Shown one piece after another: positions 11,509 through 22,860 of a DNA stretch of 64,000 nucleotides; within the stretch, counting starts at the first letter, position 1; every line of letters starts with the position of its first letter. Both the position numbers and the translations under genes were made by a program. Below the pieces are notes generated by a model. The model was not told where the DNA came from, did not search any database, and saw only the letters and a program-made list of their open reading frames with translations. Origin of the DNA: Apodospora peruviana (Eukaryota; Ascomycota; Sordariomycetes; Sordariales; Lasiosphaeriaceae); NCBI GenBank assembly GCA_033439685.1, contig JAUEDM010000002.1, positions 2,790,001 to 2,854,000 of the forward strand. The letters are read 5' to 3'.

Positions 11509-11882
11509 AAAGCGGTGGTTGCGGCTGCTCCGACGGCGACTCTCCAAGAGTCGATCGCAAAGCTCAAGGCAGCGGGCGTCGACGCCCGCCGGTTCAACTA
11601 GGCCGTAAACGGGTATGTGAATCTCATTTTGTTGAATTCCCGTCCTACATCACGTATACAAGCAACCTAAAACATCCACGTCTAAATTTCGCCATCTCCT
11701 TTTTCCTTCCCATTCCTAACATAACACCAAAGAAGAAAAGAAGAAACCGCTTTTCTGTTTAGCAAACGTACCCATAACAAGCAAACCTATGTATCCTTCC
11801 CAACCCCGTTATCGCCTCGCTTCGTTGAAGAACCATACAAGACAAAACCGCTAACATACAACACCTCTTCAGCCAGGGTCCA

Positions 11883-13567
11883 TCACGAGAGCGTCAGCTC
11901 CGGGAAATACTGGGCAATCTTATTCGGGTTCCCAAACTCGGTCCTCGACGGCTCGGGCGTAATTGGACTAGTAGTCTCCGGCTGGCCAGCGGTGTTGCGG
12001 TTCATGGAAAGCGACGACTCGACAGCCGTAAGCGAAGCCCGTTTCTTCTTGATATTTCCCTGGTTCGCCTGAAGCGGCGGCTGACGAACACCACCAATAT
12101 CAGCAGGCGACGACGCGACTTCGGCATGTTGAGAGAGCGGATGAGAGCGCAGCGAGTTATTTTCAGAAGGGTTGATGCGGGAAGATGACCGGCTGAAGGT
12201 CGGAATGGTAGGACCGAGAAGCTTTTTGGTGGCATTGTACTTTTGTTGTTGTTCTCGTTCTTGAGGAGTCGCTATTTCAAGCGCTCCATCGATACCCTCG
12301 AGAGCAGCCGGCGTGTTCAAGGCAGGAATGGCTAGCTTGGCCGAAGTCTTCTCATTTGCGGCGAGGCCCTTGGTTCGGACAAAGGCGGCGGATCGGCGGT
12401 GGTGCGGATTGCGGTCGTAGTACTGGTCCATGATCGGGTGCACCATGACAGTCTGGTTGTGGATCGTCAGGATGGAATTGGTCGGCACGTTTACCCAGTT
12501 TTCTAAGGGGTGTGATTAATATTTCCTTGTTTCGTTTTCTTTTTCATACTCAACCAATCGTGACCGGAATGGTTATACACACCTCTCTCAAAAGTCAGGG
12601 GTTCGCTGGCTACCAACACCACATCTGCCCCCTTGTCACTTCGCTCCATCTGATAATCGCGACTGTCGGGCTCTGGCGCCCTTGTTTCCCACAGCGTACC
12701 GGATGAATAGTATAAACTCGCAGCCTCATCCTGCGCGCTGCCCACGTATCTAGTGCAAATGACTGTGTGGCCGTCCGAGAGGGCAAAGTTCAGCAGACTT
12801 CGGGTGTCGACCTTCTCGTCGTGGATCACACTCTCCGGTATGTCATCGATAAGCTCATTTATCAGGGCAATCGTCTTTAGCATGGCCTTCCTAAGCACCA
12901 TCGGTCCGAACCCGTTCTCCGGCTGGGAGCTGGGGTCGTGACCCATGCGCTCGAGCGTGTCGAGAAACAGGGCAAATGCCCACTCGCTGTCAGTGCCGCC
13001 CACCACGCCGAGATACCACTTGTCCGCGAGCCGTTGGCCCAGTCGTCGCTTGATTTGCTTCCAGCCACCCAACCCGCCGTTATGCATCCACATCAAGCTG
13101 CCGTGGCAGAAGGGGTGGCAGTTGTCTTCGCTCAGGGATCCCTCGGTGGTGGCGCGGACATGGGCGAATATCAGGTGCGAGGCCGTCTTGGTGGCGAGTC
13201 TTTGTAAGTTGACGCAGTTCCACGCGGGGGTGGTCGACGTGAAGAGGCAGGGTGCGGCACCCAGCTTTGGGTCCGTATAGAAGCCGATGCCGAAGCCGTC
13301 GGCATTGTTCTGGCCGCGGCGGGTATCCTGTTGCGCGAGAAGCACTCCGTATGAGTCACGATGTCTGGGAAGATGTATACTGAGCAATGGACTCACTAGT
13401 CGCAGGCGAGAGTCGAATGACTGCTTGAGGATAGAGTGTGTGGGATCGAGGATTAACTTGGAGAGTAGGATCTCGTCGCTTCCCTTGTAGACCTATGAGA
13501 CTACCGGTCAGAAATACTGCGCGTGAGGGGTGGTCATTTGCGGTGGTCTTACCAGAAATCTGCACAT
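11883..13567 (-). CDS. DUG3: Dug3-type glutamine amidotransferase (glutathione degradation)
   Basis: Four exons on the minus strand (13553-13567, 13397-13492, 12583-13327, 11883-12502) give 491 residues. All three introns are GT-AG (60, 69 and 80 nt). The first exon encodes only MCRFL. Cys2, exposed after Met removal, is the expected nucleophile of class II (Ntn-type) glutamine amidotransferases. Further family motifs are GQNNADGFGIGFY, FAHVRATTEG, MHNGG and DEAASLYYSSG. In yeast, Dug2 and Dug3 together cleave the gamma-glutamyl bond of glutathione, and Dug1 then cleaves Cys-Gly. The catalytic part ends near VPTNSILTIHNQTV. The C-terminal 170 or so residues are a disordered Ser/Pro/Asn-rich extension not needed for the core fold. 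The family call is strong; the pathway role is taken from yeast. Confidence 0.92.
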
Positions 13568-14666
13568 GGTCAACGCTGGGACGGCCGAGGAACGGCGCGA
13601 ATTGACGGTTAGCCCAAGCTGTTGGATCCAGGTGCCACAGGTGACAGGTCCCGTTTTCGGAAACACAGAAGAGATCCCGTCTAGGCTCTTTGCATGCGTC
13701 TAGGGCCAGTTGTGATGCAAATGCAAGGCTGATCGAGAGGAGTGTGCAATATCGTATGAAAGATGGCAGACAAATCGTCAATGAATGATGTGACTGCTTG
13801 CTTCTGGATTGGGTGACCCAACGACGCCAAAAGGCCAGGCAACTTTTAGGGGACTTGGAAAGCCGGGGGATCTGCAGGTGCCAGGGCTGACGGAATCCAG
13901 TTGAGGAATGGCGGGACTAGAGAGCCCCGGTTTTTAGTGTGTAACGTCAACGTGTGACAGGGGGGGTTCCTTCCGGAGTCGCTTCGCAAGAAGGAACACA
14001 CTCTCCTTTAAACTACAAGCAGAAAGAGAAGAAAATTTAAAGATTTTAGCTGCAGAGGCTGCGTGTGATACTCCCAGTACTTGGAGGTCAAATTGTCACT
14101 TGCTCCACATCTAAACCAACTTATAGTTTGAATCCGAAACACAAGTTCAAGTATGATCTTGCTGAGAGTTTGGTGAGGCGTTAGCTGCGTAAGGTATTGC
14201 AGAGTACGCCAATACACAATCTGAAAATCCAATTGAACCTTCTGTACGAATAGGGTAGTGCTAAATCGTCCTTTCGCCCTTCACACAACTACCTTACCCG
14301 TAGCTCACAACGTTGTGACTGGAAGTTCGGATTTATTAAGCCGGCATCCGTAACACTGCAGTTGTCGCGGTCACTCCTCTGACACCGTCTGTGAACCCGG
14401 GCCGGGATGACCTGATAAGATCAAGGGTGACGTCCCGGCACCATAGTCGGCTTGTGGAGTGCCTTGCCCGAGAAACCTTGAAAAGTTGATTCACCGTCTA
14501 CGGGCGAACACCGACCGGCGTCGTTTAATGACAGGCATCGTAACTTACAAAGATAGGCCAAAGTAACCAAATGGCAGAGCATATTCTTGTCTAATCCGTA
14601 ATTACACAGATTTTCTTCCTGGAGCCACATGACCAAGTGTATGTGTTATGCTCATAAAATCCAATT
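13568..14666. other. Intergenic region between divergent genes, left part
   Basis: Upstream of the minus-strand Dug3-like gene. No gene was seen. An AT-rich stretch (about 14000-14300) is followed by mixed sequence leading into the minisatellite at 14667. Confidence 0.5.
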
Positions 14667-14830
14667 TGTTGAATATCCAATGTTGAATATCCAATGTTGA
14701 ATATCCAATGTTGAATATCCAATGTTGAATATCCAATGTTGAATATCCAATGTTGAATATCCAATGTTGAATATCCAATGTTGAATATCCAATGTTGAAT
14801 ATCCAATGTTGAATATCCAATGTTGAATAT
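14667..14830. repeat. Minisatellite: 14-bp unit, 11 perfect copies plus a 10-nt partial
   Basis: The unit TGTTGAATATCCAA is repeated head to tail eleven times without a mismatch (14667-14820). A truncated twelfth copy ends at 14830, and a degenerate AAAATCCAA stub precedes the array. Perfect identity implies recent expansion or ongoing homogenisation. Because 14 is not a multiple of three, each frame cycles through all three phases, giving periodic but meaningless ORFs. It sits about 310 bp upstream of the Mgm1-like start codon. There are no unique spacers, so it is not a CRISPR array. Confidence 0.97.
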
Positions 14831-15141
14831 GTACGGATTAGAAAACAAGCACCACTTTATGCAGAATGGAATGCTATCATCCCGATTTTTTTGGGGGTGG
14901 AGTGGGGGGTTTTGAGGCTGCAATCTTGACTGCCAAGCGTCCGCCGGCGGGACTGCACCTATCGAAACTACCGCGGCACACTACACAGCACAGCACCGAC
15001 CGAACTTGACGAGCTCAATCGGCCACATCACGACTCGACTCGCCACGCCGCCGAAAGGACAGAGACACAACACAGCATCCCCCCGCCAAATGTTTTCCTG
15101 ATTTGCATGCGACGCCGCCTTCCGCATCTCGTCGTTCCATC
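14831..15141 (+). promoter_or_regulatory. Presumed promoter and 5' UTR of the Mgm1-like gene
   Basis: Spans from the minisatellite to the start codon at 15142. No clear TATA box. A TTG at 15103 is in frame with the gene but the first ATG is at 15142. Confidence 0.4.
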
Positions 15142-17987
15142 ATGAGCGCACAGCTCCGTGCTGCCGGGGCCCTGCTCCCCCTCGGTCGACGCGTCACAGT
15201 CCGGGCCATCCGCCTCTACCACCCACTCCCGACTGGCGGCATCCAGAGAGCTGAGGGCCCTGTTCGTGCTCTCCGGAGATCGATGCGTTTTCCCGCCAAC
15301 GCCTACCATAATGCCGTCATCGTCCGGAATGCCTCGTGGGCGCGCGTGCTGCCCAAGCTTGCCATCAAGTTCGCCCGCATCCCAGCCCTCTTCGGCGGCC
15401 TGATGATTGGGGGCGTCGCTTGGATACAGTACCAGGCCGTCCAGGTCAGCAACTCGGCCCAGGAGATGTTCGGCAACATGAAGAACACCGTCACAGGCAC
15501 CGCCTCCAGCCTGTGGGGAAGCGCATCCGAGATCGCCGAACAGACGAAGCAGGGTTGGGCAAACACAAAAGAACAGATGGAGTTGCCAGAATGGCTGGAA
15601 AAGATACTGCGGATGGAGGGAGGGTCAGGAGACGGAAAGAATGGCTCTGGCGGCCAAGGCGAGCCTGAGCCACCGAAGCAGAGCAGGGCCGGGGCCGCAG
15701 CTGCCGTCTCGGCCTCCGCAGCTGCGTACGGTTACGATCAGTCTGCCGACCAGGATGAGCGGACTCCAGAGGAGATGGCAAGGGATGATCAGATGATGTT
15801 TATGACCAAGATGATGATCGAGATCCGGAATCTCCTCCAGAAGGTTGGGCAGTCCAGCACCGTCACACTGCCGGCTATTGTCGTCATTGGGTCCCAGTCT
15901 TCGGGCAAGAGCTCTGTCCTGGAAGCCATTGTTGGCCACGAGTTTTTGCCCAAGGGCACTAACATGATCACTCGCCGGCCGATTGAGCTGACGCTCGTGA
16001 ATGACCCGGAAGCGAGAGTCGACTACGCCGAGTTCCCCGACCTCGGCCTTACCAAGATCACCGACTTCTCTTTGATCCAGAAAAATCTCATGGAGCTCAA
16101 CCAGTCGGTGCCAGAATCCGAGTGCGTCTCTGACGACCCGATTCATCTCACAATCCATTCCCCCCGAGTGCCCGACTTGTCTCTCATTGACCTCCCCGGG
16201 TATATCCAGGTGGCGGGCGAGAACCAGCCGCGAGAACTGAAGCGAAAGATTTCGGAGCTTTGCGACAAGTACATCCGCGGACCGAATATTATCCTGGCTA
16301 TTTCTGCAGCAGACGTGGACCTGGCGAATTCCACGGCTTTACAGGCTAGTCGTCGGGTCGACCCGCGGGGAGAGCGGACAATTGGTGTCATCACAAAGAT
16401 GGACTTGGTTGATCCCGAAAAGGGAGCTGCGATTTTGTCGGATAGACAATATCCCCTCCGCCTCGGCTATGTTGGTGTGATCTCAAAATTGCCCGTTGGA
16501 GGTGGTCTCTTTAAAAGAGACACAGGCAACGTCCTGAGCATCATCAGCCGAAACGAAAAGTCATTCTTCAACGCGCACCCGGCCCAGTTCGGCCCGGAAG
16601 CCGGTGTCAACATCGGCACTATCACACTACGGAAGAAGCTGATGCAAGTCCTGGAGCAGCAGATGTCATCCAAGCTGCAGGCCACAACGGATGCCATTCA
16701 GCGCGAGCTCGAAGAGACGACCTATCAGTTCAAGGTTCAGTACAATGAAGAGCCCATGACGGCCGAGGCGTACTTGGCTGCGAGCCTAGATGACTTCAAG
16801 CACCTGTTCCACAAATTTGCTTCCACTTTTGGCCGTCCTCAGATGCAAACGCTTCTCAAGAACGCTCTGGACCAGCGTGTGCTTGACCAGCTTGCCGCGA
16901 GGTACTGGAACAAGCCGCTCGACGATCTCTCGGTAGCACCCCACGAGCCCGAGAACATTGCCGACTTGCCAAAGGCTGACCCGAAATCTCCCTACTGGCA
17001 CATGCAGCTCGACATGGCCTCCTCGGCGCTGACCCGGCTGGGTGTAGGCCGCCTGGCAACCACTGTAGTCTCGCAGGCAATCCAGACCGATGTCGAGAAA
17101 CTGATCAACAAATCCGCCTTTTCCAAGCACCCTTCTGCGCGGCAGGTCATCAGCGAGGCCTCGTCGACCGTGCTCGCCGACCGTGCGTACACCACTAGCG
17201 ACGGCATCGAGTTCTCGCTCAAGCCGTACAAGTACGAAGTCGATATCCACCAGCAGGAGTGGAGCCAAGGGCGGGATCATGTCGCCGAGGTGCTCAAGGG
17301 CGAACTGGACCAGTGCCAGACGGCCATGAAGAACCTCGAGAACACGGTCGGCGGTAGGAAGAAGCTAAAAGAGGTCATGACTTTCGTGGACAGGGCCAGA
17401 AAGGGTGACATTATTATCGAAGGCGAGAGCCGGAATGGTGCTGGTGGGTTCAGTGCCGCGTTGTTAGCGAGAGGTGAGTAGTCCCTTTCACATTTCCCTC
17501 TAGTTCAAAGGAGGTGCTAATAATCGAGAACTATACAGGCCGAGAAGCCGTCTTCCTCCGCGACAGGGCAGACATCATCAACATGCGGATGATGGCGGTC
17601 AAGTCGCGCCAGTGCAAGGGGCTCGAGAACAAGTATTATTGTCCCGAAGTATTTCTGGATGCGGTCGCGACCAAGCTCACGCAGACCGCCGTGCTGTTTC
17701 TGAACGTCGAGATGCTCAACGATTTCTACGCGCGTTTTCCCCGCGAGGTGGAGAGCAAACTGGGCGAACTGATGCTAGGCGGCGGACTGGAGCGGTTCGC
17801 GCAGGAAGACTCGAGGATCCGCCGGCACTTGGACCTGATCAAGCGCAAGGAGCTGCTGGAGCTGGTCCTGGCCAAGATTGAGGGCTTGAATCGGTTGAAT
17901 GAGCATGTTGGTGGCCCGAGGGAAGGGTTTGATGGCGGGAATGGGAACGGCAATGGAAGGGAGAGGAGGAGGAGGAGGTTCTTTTGA
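15142..17987 (+). CDS. MGM1: Mitochondrial dynamin-like GTPase, Mgm1/OPA1 family
   Basis: Two exons (15142-17473, 17539-17987), joined across a 65-nt GT-AG intron, give 926 residues. The N-terminus is a basic amphipathic mitochondrial presequence (MSAQLRAAGALLPLGRRVTV). One transmembrane segment follows at about 78-100, and then an Ala-rich stretch (AAAAVSASAAAYGYD, about 180-195) suited to rhomboid (Pcp1) cleavage into long and short forms. GTPase motifs are complete: G1 GSQSSGKSS from 250, G3 DLPG from 350, G4 TKMD from 418. The middle and C-terminal GED-like regions continue to a basic tail. The protein fuses mitochondrial inner membranes and shapes cristae. Length is close to yeast Mgm1 (about 900). 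The start was chosen as the first ATG giving the presequence. Confidence 0.96.
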
Positions 17988-18690
17988 TTTTTTGATATCA
18001 TTCATGTCTCCCTGTCGTGTGTGCGCGTGTGTGTGTGTGTGTGTGTGTGCGCGCGCTTGTCTTTCTTGTTATGGGTTGTTTTGGTGGGCTGTCCTCTGCA
18101 TATGGCAAATTGTTTGTTTTGGTTTCCCGAAGGTTGGTCTCTGGCAAGGGTTCAGGTGGTGGTGTTTGGAGAGTTATGGCGTACTGTTTTCCTGTTCTTC
18201 CGATTCTATATCTCTCTCACTTCTCCCTCATTTTCACACATGTCCAGCTTTTTCTATGGTACTGTTACGTTACTTGCCTGTTGAAACGCGAGGCAGGAAA
18301 GAAAGAAAGGCGTTGGGCTTCGAAGAAAGAGTATTGTATACCTTAGGTAGTATATAGGTATGGACCATATATGATATCACTATCTTATTTCATCGGTGCC
18401 GCTGACAACTAGTGAAGCAAGATTTCTTCCTTTTCTTTCAAAAATGCGATCATTCAACTGGTAGTTTGTCTATACTCTTGAGATATCATCCCCAATGTCA
18501 TCAGGGCACTCTACAAAGCATCAATGCATATATCTTCTCCACATGGGGACGTACTACGCGTTGACCATACTACCATAAGTTCTATTCATTTAAACCATTT
18601 GATATATCGCGCCGGTCCAAAAACGCCGGTAAATACTACATTTATATTCAACAGACACACTACCGTAGTCCTGGCCAGATGTACACTTGA
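17988..18690. other. Convergent 3' intergenic region
   Basis: Lies between the 3' ends of the Mgm1-like gene and the minus-strand zinc transporter gene. It contains a GT/GC dinucleotide tract just after the Mgm1 stop codon and AT-rich sequence further right. Open frames through the GT tract are an artefact of the repeat. Confidence 0.55.
18017..18056. repeat. (GT)n/(GC)n microsatellite
   Basis: About 40 nt of alternating purine-pyrimidine sequence (GT with GC at both edges), roughly 30 bp after the Mgm1-like stop codon. Such tracts can adopt Z-DNA; they also slip readily. Confidence 0.92.
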
Positions 18691-20511
18691 TCATTTACCA
18701 TCCGTACTCGTCTGCACGGTAACCTCCCATCGTAAATACCCTCCCCTGCCGTACCCCTCGCCGAGCCGGTTCTGTACCACGCGGGCCAGCCGACTACGCA
18801 GCTGGCTCAGCGCACCATCGTCGCACCCGCCGCGCACTAGACACACTTTCAGATTGGCCATGGCCAAGCCGTAATGCACCTGCCAGAACTGGGCCTCCTC
18901 GACCCTCGCGACCTGCGGTTCCGCCTCGATCTCGCGCACGACCGCCGACACGCTAGCATTGTCCGTCCCTTTCTTGTCTCCTCCGCCTCCTCCCACGCTG
19001 GAGTTGGCTGTAGTATGGCTTTGAATGCTGCTGACGTTATCACTGGTCTGCCAGCTGTAACTCATGAGCAGCATCAAGCCCTGGGCGATGGCCAGGCGCG
19101 TACCCAGCATAAACATGCTGGCCGCAATGGCGGCACAGATGACGCGGTCCAGCCAGACAAAGTACGGGATGCTCACGAGCGGGAGCAGCAGCATGAGAAA
19201 GGAAAAGCACAGGGTTAGAAAGTGGAACGGGTTGGCCAGGATGCCGGCGCCGGGGAGGATGCTGCTGAGGTAGGGCAGCGGCACGCGCATGACGCGGCGT
19301 ATGCGCCCGTGGTTGCGTAAACCATACGCACTGACGAGGGTGCTAACAATCGCCGCCAGGCTGGCGGTGTCGACGGTGCCCGCTCTGACGTAGCGGGCAT
19401 CGGCGTGGCTGTGGTGCGCATCGTGTGCGCCCACCGTCTCGAGGACGTGCTTCAGGTTGTGCGAGAGCAGGTCGAAACCGCCGAAGACGAGGAAGACGGA
19501 CATGGCGAACCCGGCGAGTACTTCGGCGCGCTGGAGGCCAAACGGGTGGCGGATGCTCGACCGGCGCCACACCTCGAAGTTACCGAGCACGTCGACGGCG
19601 ACACAGACCGCAGCCGAGCCGACATCGAAGAAGACCAGATGGGAGAGCGCGGTCATGGCGAGCGAGTTCTCTGCGCTGAAGAAGACGTAAACGGCCACCG
19701 CGGCGTGGCAGCATGACCAGTAAAGTCGGGCGCGTTGGTCGCGCTGCATGCTGGCCCAGGCTTCTTTGAGTGTTGGGATGGGGAGAGAGGCGGGGAGGAC
19801 GGGCGGTGGTCGTGGTGGGGGTTCTTGGAAGAATGAGTGCTGTGCGCTGATGGAACTGTGTTTGTATCGATGGCCGCGACGCTGTCCAATGTTCTGCAGC
19901 CAAGAAAGTCAGTTATACTGTGAAGAAAAGTGAAAGCAGGTTTCAATGGGTGTTGTTCGTACAGATTTTGTCGGCGCAGCGTCTATGAACTGGGTCTGAA
20001 AGTTGAAGGGGTTCTTTGTCGGCGAGGCAGCGTTCCCGCCGGCAACCGCATCTTCGGACGACATGGCAAAGGCTACCTCGGGTGTTGGAGGACGCAACAG
20101 GCCGGCTTGCTGAGGATGGAGAAAGGAAGCAGGGTGGACTGCCGTGGAGGTTGCAACTCTGGTATCTGTCGGCTCATGCCTTTCTGCCTGTTTGTTGTCG
20201 ACGTCGTCGCAGGTGAAAGAGAAAGAGACGGATTGGCTGCCGCGCTTGTCTTGACCGTCGTCAGGGTCATGGACTGTTGGCTTTGGAACGATCGTGGGCG
20301 GTGCACTGGTGGTGATGATGGGCAGGCCAGAAGCCATGTGCCCGGGTCGAGACTGGCTGTCCTTGGTGTGTTGTCGCGACCGAGGTGTGATGAGGTGTGT
20401 CGTAGCCAGCGATGGTCGACCAGACCAGACTGACCCCTGAACGAGTGGATCTCTTTGTACGCCTAGTTCTAGTTCTAGCGTAATGTGGGGTTCATCAGGC
20501 TGGGATGACAT
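18691..20511 (-). CDS. ZRG17: Zrg17-type cation diffusion facilitator (zinc transporter subunit)
   Basis: Two exons on the minus strand (19963-20511, 18691-19893) with a 69-nt GT-AG intron give 583 residues. The N-terminal 185 or so residues are disordered. The region at the splice junction reads PTKS then NIGQRRGHRYKHSS, followed by LPASLPIPTLKEAWASM, which is a fungal Zrg17 hallmark. About six membrane segments follow (for example SHLVFFDVGSAAVCVAVDVL), with a His-containing loop DAHHSHADARYV and a soluble C-terminal domain. In yeast, Zrg17 pairs with Msc2 to move zinc into the endoplasmic reticulum; in fission yeast it pairs with Cis4. The usual CDF metal-binding HxxxD pairs are not obvious, as expected for the non-transporting partner. 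A 337-bp divergent promoter separates it from the next gene. Confidence 0.85.
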
Positions 20512-20848
20512 CCTTTCCGCCCCCTGCGCTGCCTGCCGGAGCCACTGAACTGGGGTGGGGGGTCAACCTCCAATGTCGCGGCTCTGAGCGCATCGCCAAA
20601 GCCCCGATCCGGCTGAACTTCAACAACGGGCACTTTTCCTCGACGAAATTAACGCGCTCAGCGGTCTCGCAGTGAAGGCCCATCTGTCAAGACCTCAATT
20701 GTTGAGAAGCATGGAAGGTTCTCTATCCTGATTGCCGCAGAAGCAGGCTAGCGCGCCTCTTGCGCGTCTCCTTGGCAACCGCCTCCCAGCAACTCAAGCA
20801 CCTGAAACGCAGAGTAGCCCGAACCTTGAGTCAAAACCGCATCTTACT
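20512..20848. promoter_or_regulatory. Short divergent promoter
   Basis: Only 337 bp separate the start codons of the Zrg17-like gene (minus) and the membrane protein gene (plus), so the two likely share promoter sequence. An in-frame TTG at 20732 extends the right gene's frame but lacks an ATG. Confidence 0.45.
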
Positions 20849-22192
20849 ATGGATCAACCGCCGCCCATTTCAGGCGCTGATGCGTCAAACGTCGGCCTAG
20901 CTCAGTCGACGGCTCCGACGCGCAAGCGGAGCACTTCTGGCGCCGGTGGCTTGCTGTCCAAGTTCACCTTCATGCGCTCCTCGGGCGAGCACCACCGCCC
21001 ACGATCCCGCCGCAGCACCGACGCCGACGAGTCCACCACATCTCCGCCCACGCCCTCATTCCACACCATCCCGGCTGAGACATCTCGGGACGACACCGCC
21101 AACATTACAGGGCCGCCACCGCTTTCACACGCCATTCTCCACCACCAGACGCAGCAACAGCAGAAGACAAGACGGCGAAGGGGTTCGCTGCGCAAAGTCG
21201 CCCTGTTGGGTCGAGGCGCGCAACGGGAGAGACGCGAGGCGCGCGGTTTTACAGTAGAGACCAAGGTGGACGGTTCTCACGAGCTGCTGCGAGGAGGGAC
21301 GGCAACAACAGGAGACATCATCATCACAGCGTCCAGTCCCTTGGACGGAGACATCTTCTTTGGCGGCACCAAGGACGGTTCAGTCGAAGCGCTCGGGTTA
21401 GGCATATCAGACGTTACCCCCCGACCCAGCATGGACGGTTACGCCAGTCGGTCGGCGGCCACCTTGTCATCGGGGAGCAGATCCGATATAACGCCCATGA
21501 CGGCCACCGCACCGGTCATGGCATCCAACCTGCGCGACTCCTCGACGACCGACGGCTCGAGCATCACGAGCCCAACCATCAGCTACAGCACCACGGATGA
21601 GGAGGACACGCCGTTACATATGGCCGGGTCCAGCTCCCGGCCGTCAACGCCGTCCGTGTCCCTCTCCTCGTCTTCCGTGAGCCTGCTCCGCCCCGACCGG
21701 GCGTCCCTCTCGTCTGGCTCCGAGTCATACTTCCCAACATTACCGCACACTCACGCCAGGCCATTAGGGCTCAGCAGCTCCTCCGGCGGGCCCACCACGA
21801 CGCCGTCGATACAACGTCGGCGGAGCACGATTCAACGGGCCAAGTCTCCCCTGGCCTTGACCAGCCTGTCCGGCCTTGCAACAACGCCGCTTCCGCCGTC
21901 GGACAAGGACTGGGACTATGCGGAAACAGAGTGGTGGGGGTGGGTGGTATTGGTAGTGACGTGGACTGTGTTCGTGACGGGCATGGGATCGTGCTTTGGC
22001 GTATGGAGCTGGGCCTGGGATGTAGGCACGACGCCGTACGCGCCGCCCGAGCTGGAGGACGACCCCACGCTGCCGATTGTCGGGTATTATCCCGCTTTGA
22101 TGATATTGACGACGGTCATGGCGTGGGTGTGGGTTGTCGTGGCGTGGATGGGCATGAAATATTTTAGGCATGCGAGGGTGAGCGGGGATTAG
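20849..22192 (+). CDS. Conserved fungal integral membrane protein of unknown function
   Basis: A single-exon frame of 447 residues from the first ATG (MDQPPPISGADASN). Residues 1-355 are disordered and rich in Ser, Thr, Pro and Arg, with many possible phosphosites. The last 90 residues form a compact domain: ETEWWGWVVLVVTWTVFV starts the first membrane helix near 358, a loop contains WAWDVGTTPYAPPELEDD, and a second helix ALMILTTVMAWVWVVVAWMG precedes a basic end KYFRHARVSGD. From its regular Trp pattern and lack of low complexity I expect this C-terminal domain to be the conserved part. I do not recognise a characterised homologue. A possible role with the divergent zinc transporter is speculative. 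Confidence 0.75.
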   Translation: MDQPPPISGADASNVGLAQSTAPTRKRSTSGAGGLLSKFTFMRSSGEHHRPRSRRSTDADESTTSPPTPSFHTIPAETSRDDTANITGPPPLSHAILHHQTQQQQKTRRRRGSLRKVALLGRGAQRERREARGFTVETKVDGSHELLRGGTATTGDIIITASSPLDGDIFFGGTKDGSVEALGLGISDVTPRPSMDGYASRSAATLSSGSRSDITPMTATAPVMASNLRDSSTTDGSSITSPTISYSTTDEEDTPLHMAGSSSRPSTPSVSLSSSSVSLLRPDRASLSSGSESYFPTLPHTHARPLGLSSSSGGPTTTPSIQRRRSTIQRAKSPLALTSLSGLATTPLPPSDKDWDYAETEWWGWVVLVVTWTVFVTGMGSCFGVWSWAWDVGTTPYAPPELEDDPTLPIVGYYPALMILTTVMAWVWVVVAWMGMKYFRHARVSGD

Positions 22193-22860
22193 TTTGCTGC
22201 GTCCGTATACCCGTATGATTTGGTTACAGATGCTGGTTGTCCTTGACGGGGTAGAAATGGGCTTGACAAAGATACCGAGGCATATATGTGTTTACAGTGG
22301 TTACATCTGGACGTATATAATGTTAATGGGGTGTGTCTAACATCATTCCCCTCGCCTCTATATACTATTCAAGCTTCGTTGTCGGCGAGATACATCGTAG
22401 ATATGACATTACACATTAAGAGCGTACACAAAACTTCTGTACATAAGGACCCTCTTGCGTGTCAGGCAGAACCCGTCTCATGGACTGTGCTCATATACCT
22501 ATGGAAGATATCCATGCAGTACGTACATGAGCCAGCCTGTCATCAGATACTACGATAGACAAGGGCTGGAACCTGAAACTAGTTCTACCTGTTAGCCTCG
22601 TTGGCTTAATAGACACCTTCATAAAAGTGAGGCTCTAGAGACGTACTTGGTAGCCTTATTATACGGGGTCATGACAGTTGATCAGGCATTAATTGGGCTC
22701 CATCCGCTCGAGAAGACCATGGTTATGAGTGTCGGGAAAGTTGGATATTTTCCAAACCCGTTCAGCCAACTCCCTCAAAACAAACACCTCCCACGGCCTG
22801 CCTGGTCATTCAGCTCCGAAATCAACCCTCTCCATCAAAGAAACCACGTCCACTTAACAG
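22193..22860. other. Intergenic region
   Basis: 3' flank of the membrane protein gene, then possible promoter and 5' leader of the small frame at 22861. CT-rich, CATCAAAG-containing sequence directly precedes the ATG. No other gene was seen. Confidence 0.45.

Noticed and set aside
14667..14830. Repeat array considered as CRISPR
   Set aside because: Copies abut directly with no spacers, and the host is a fungus.
14591..14923. ORF encoding periodic WIFNIGYSTLDIQH repeats
   Set aside because: Pure by-product of the 14-bp minisatellite, which is open in all phases; no evidence of a protein.
18017..18357. Three overlapping ORFs starting in the GT tract
   Set aside because: All three forward frames are open because of the dinucleotide repeat; no conserved sequence follows.
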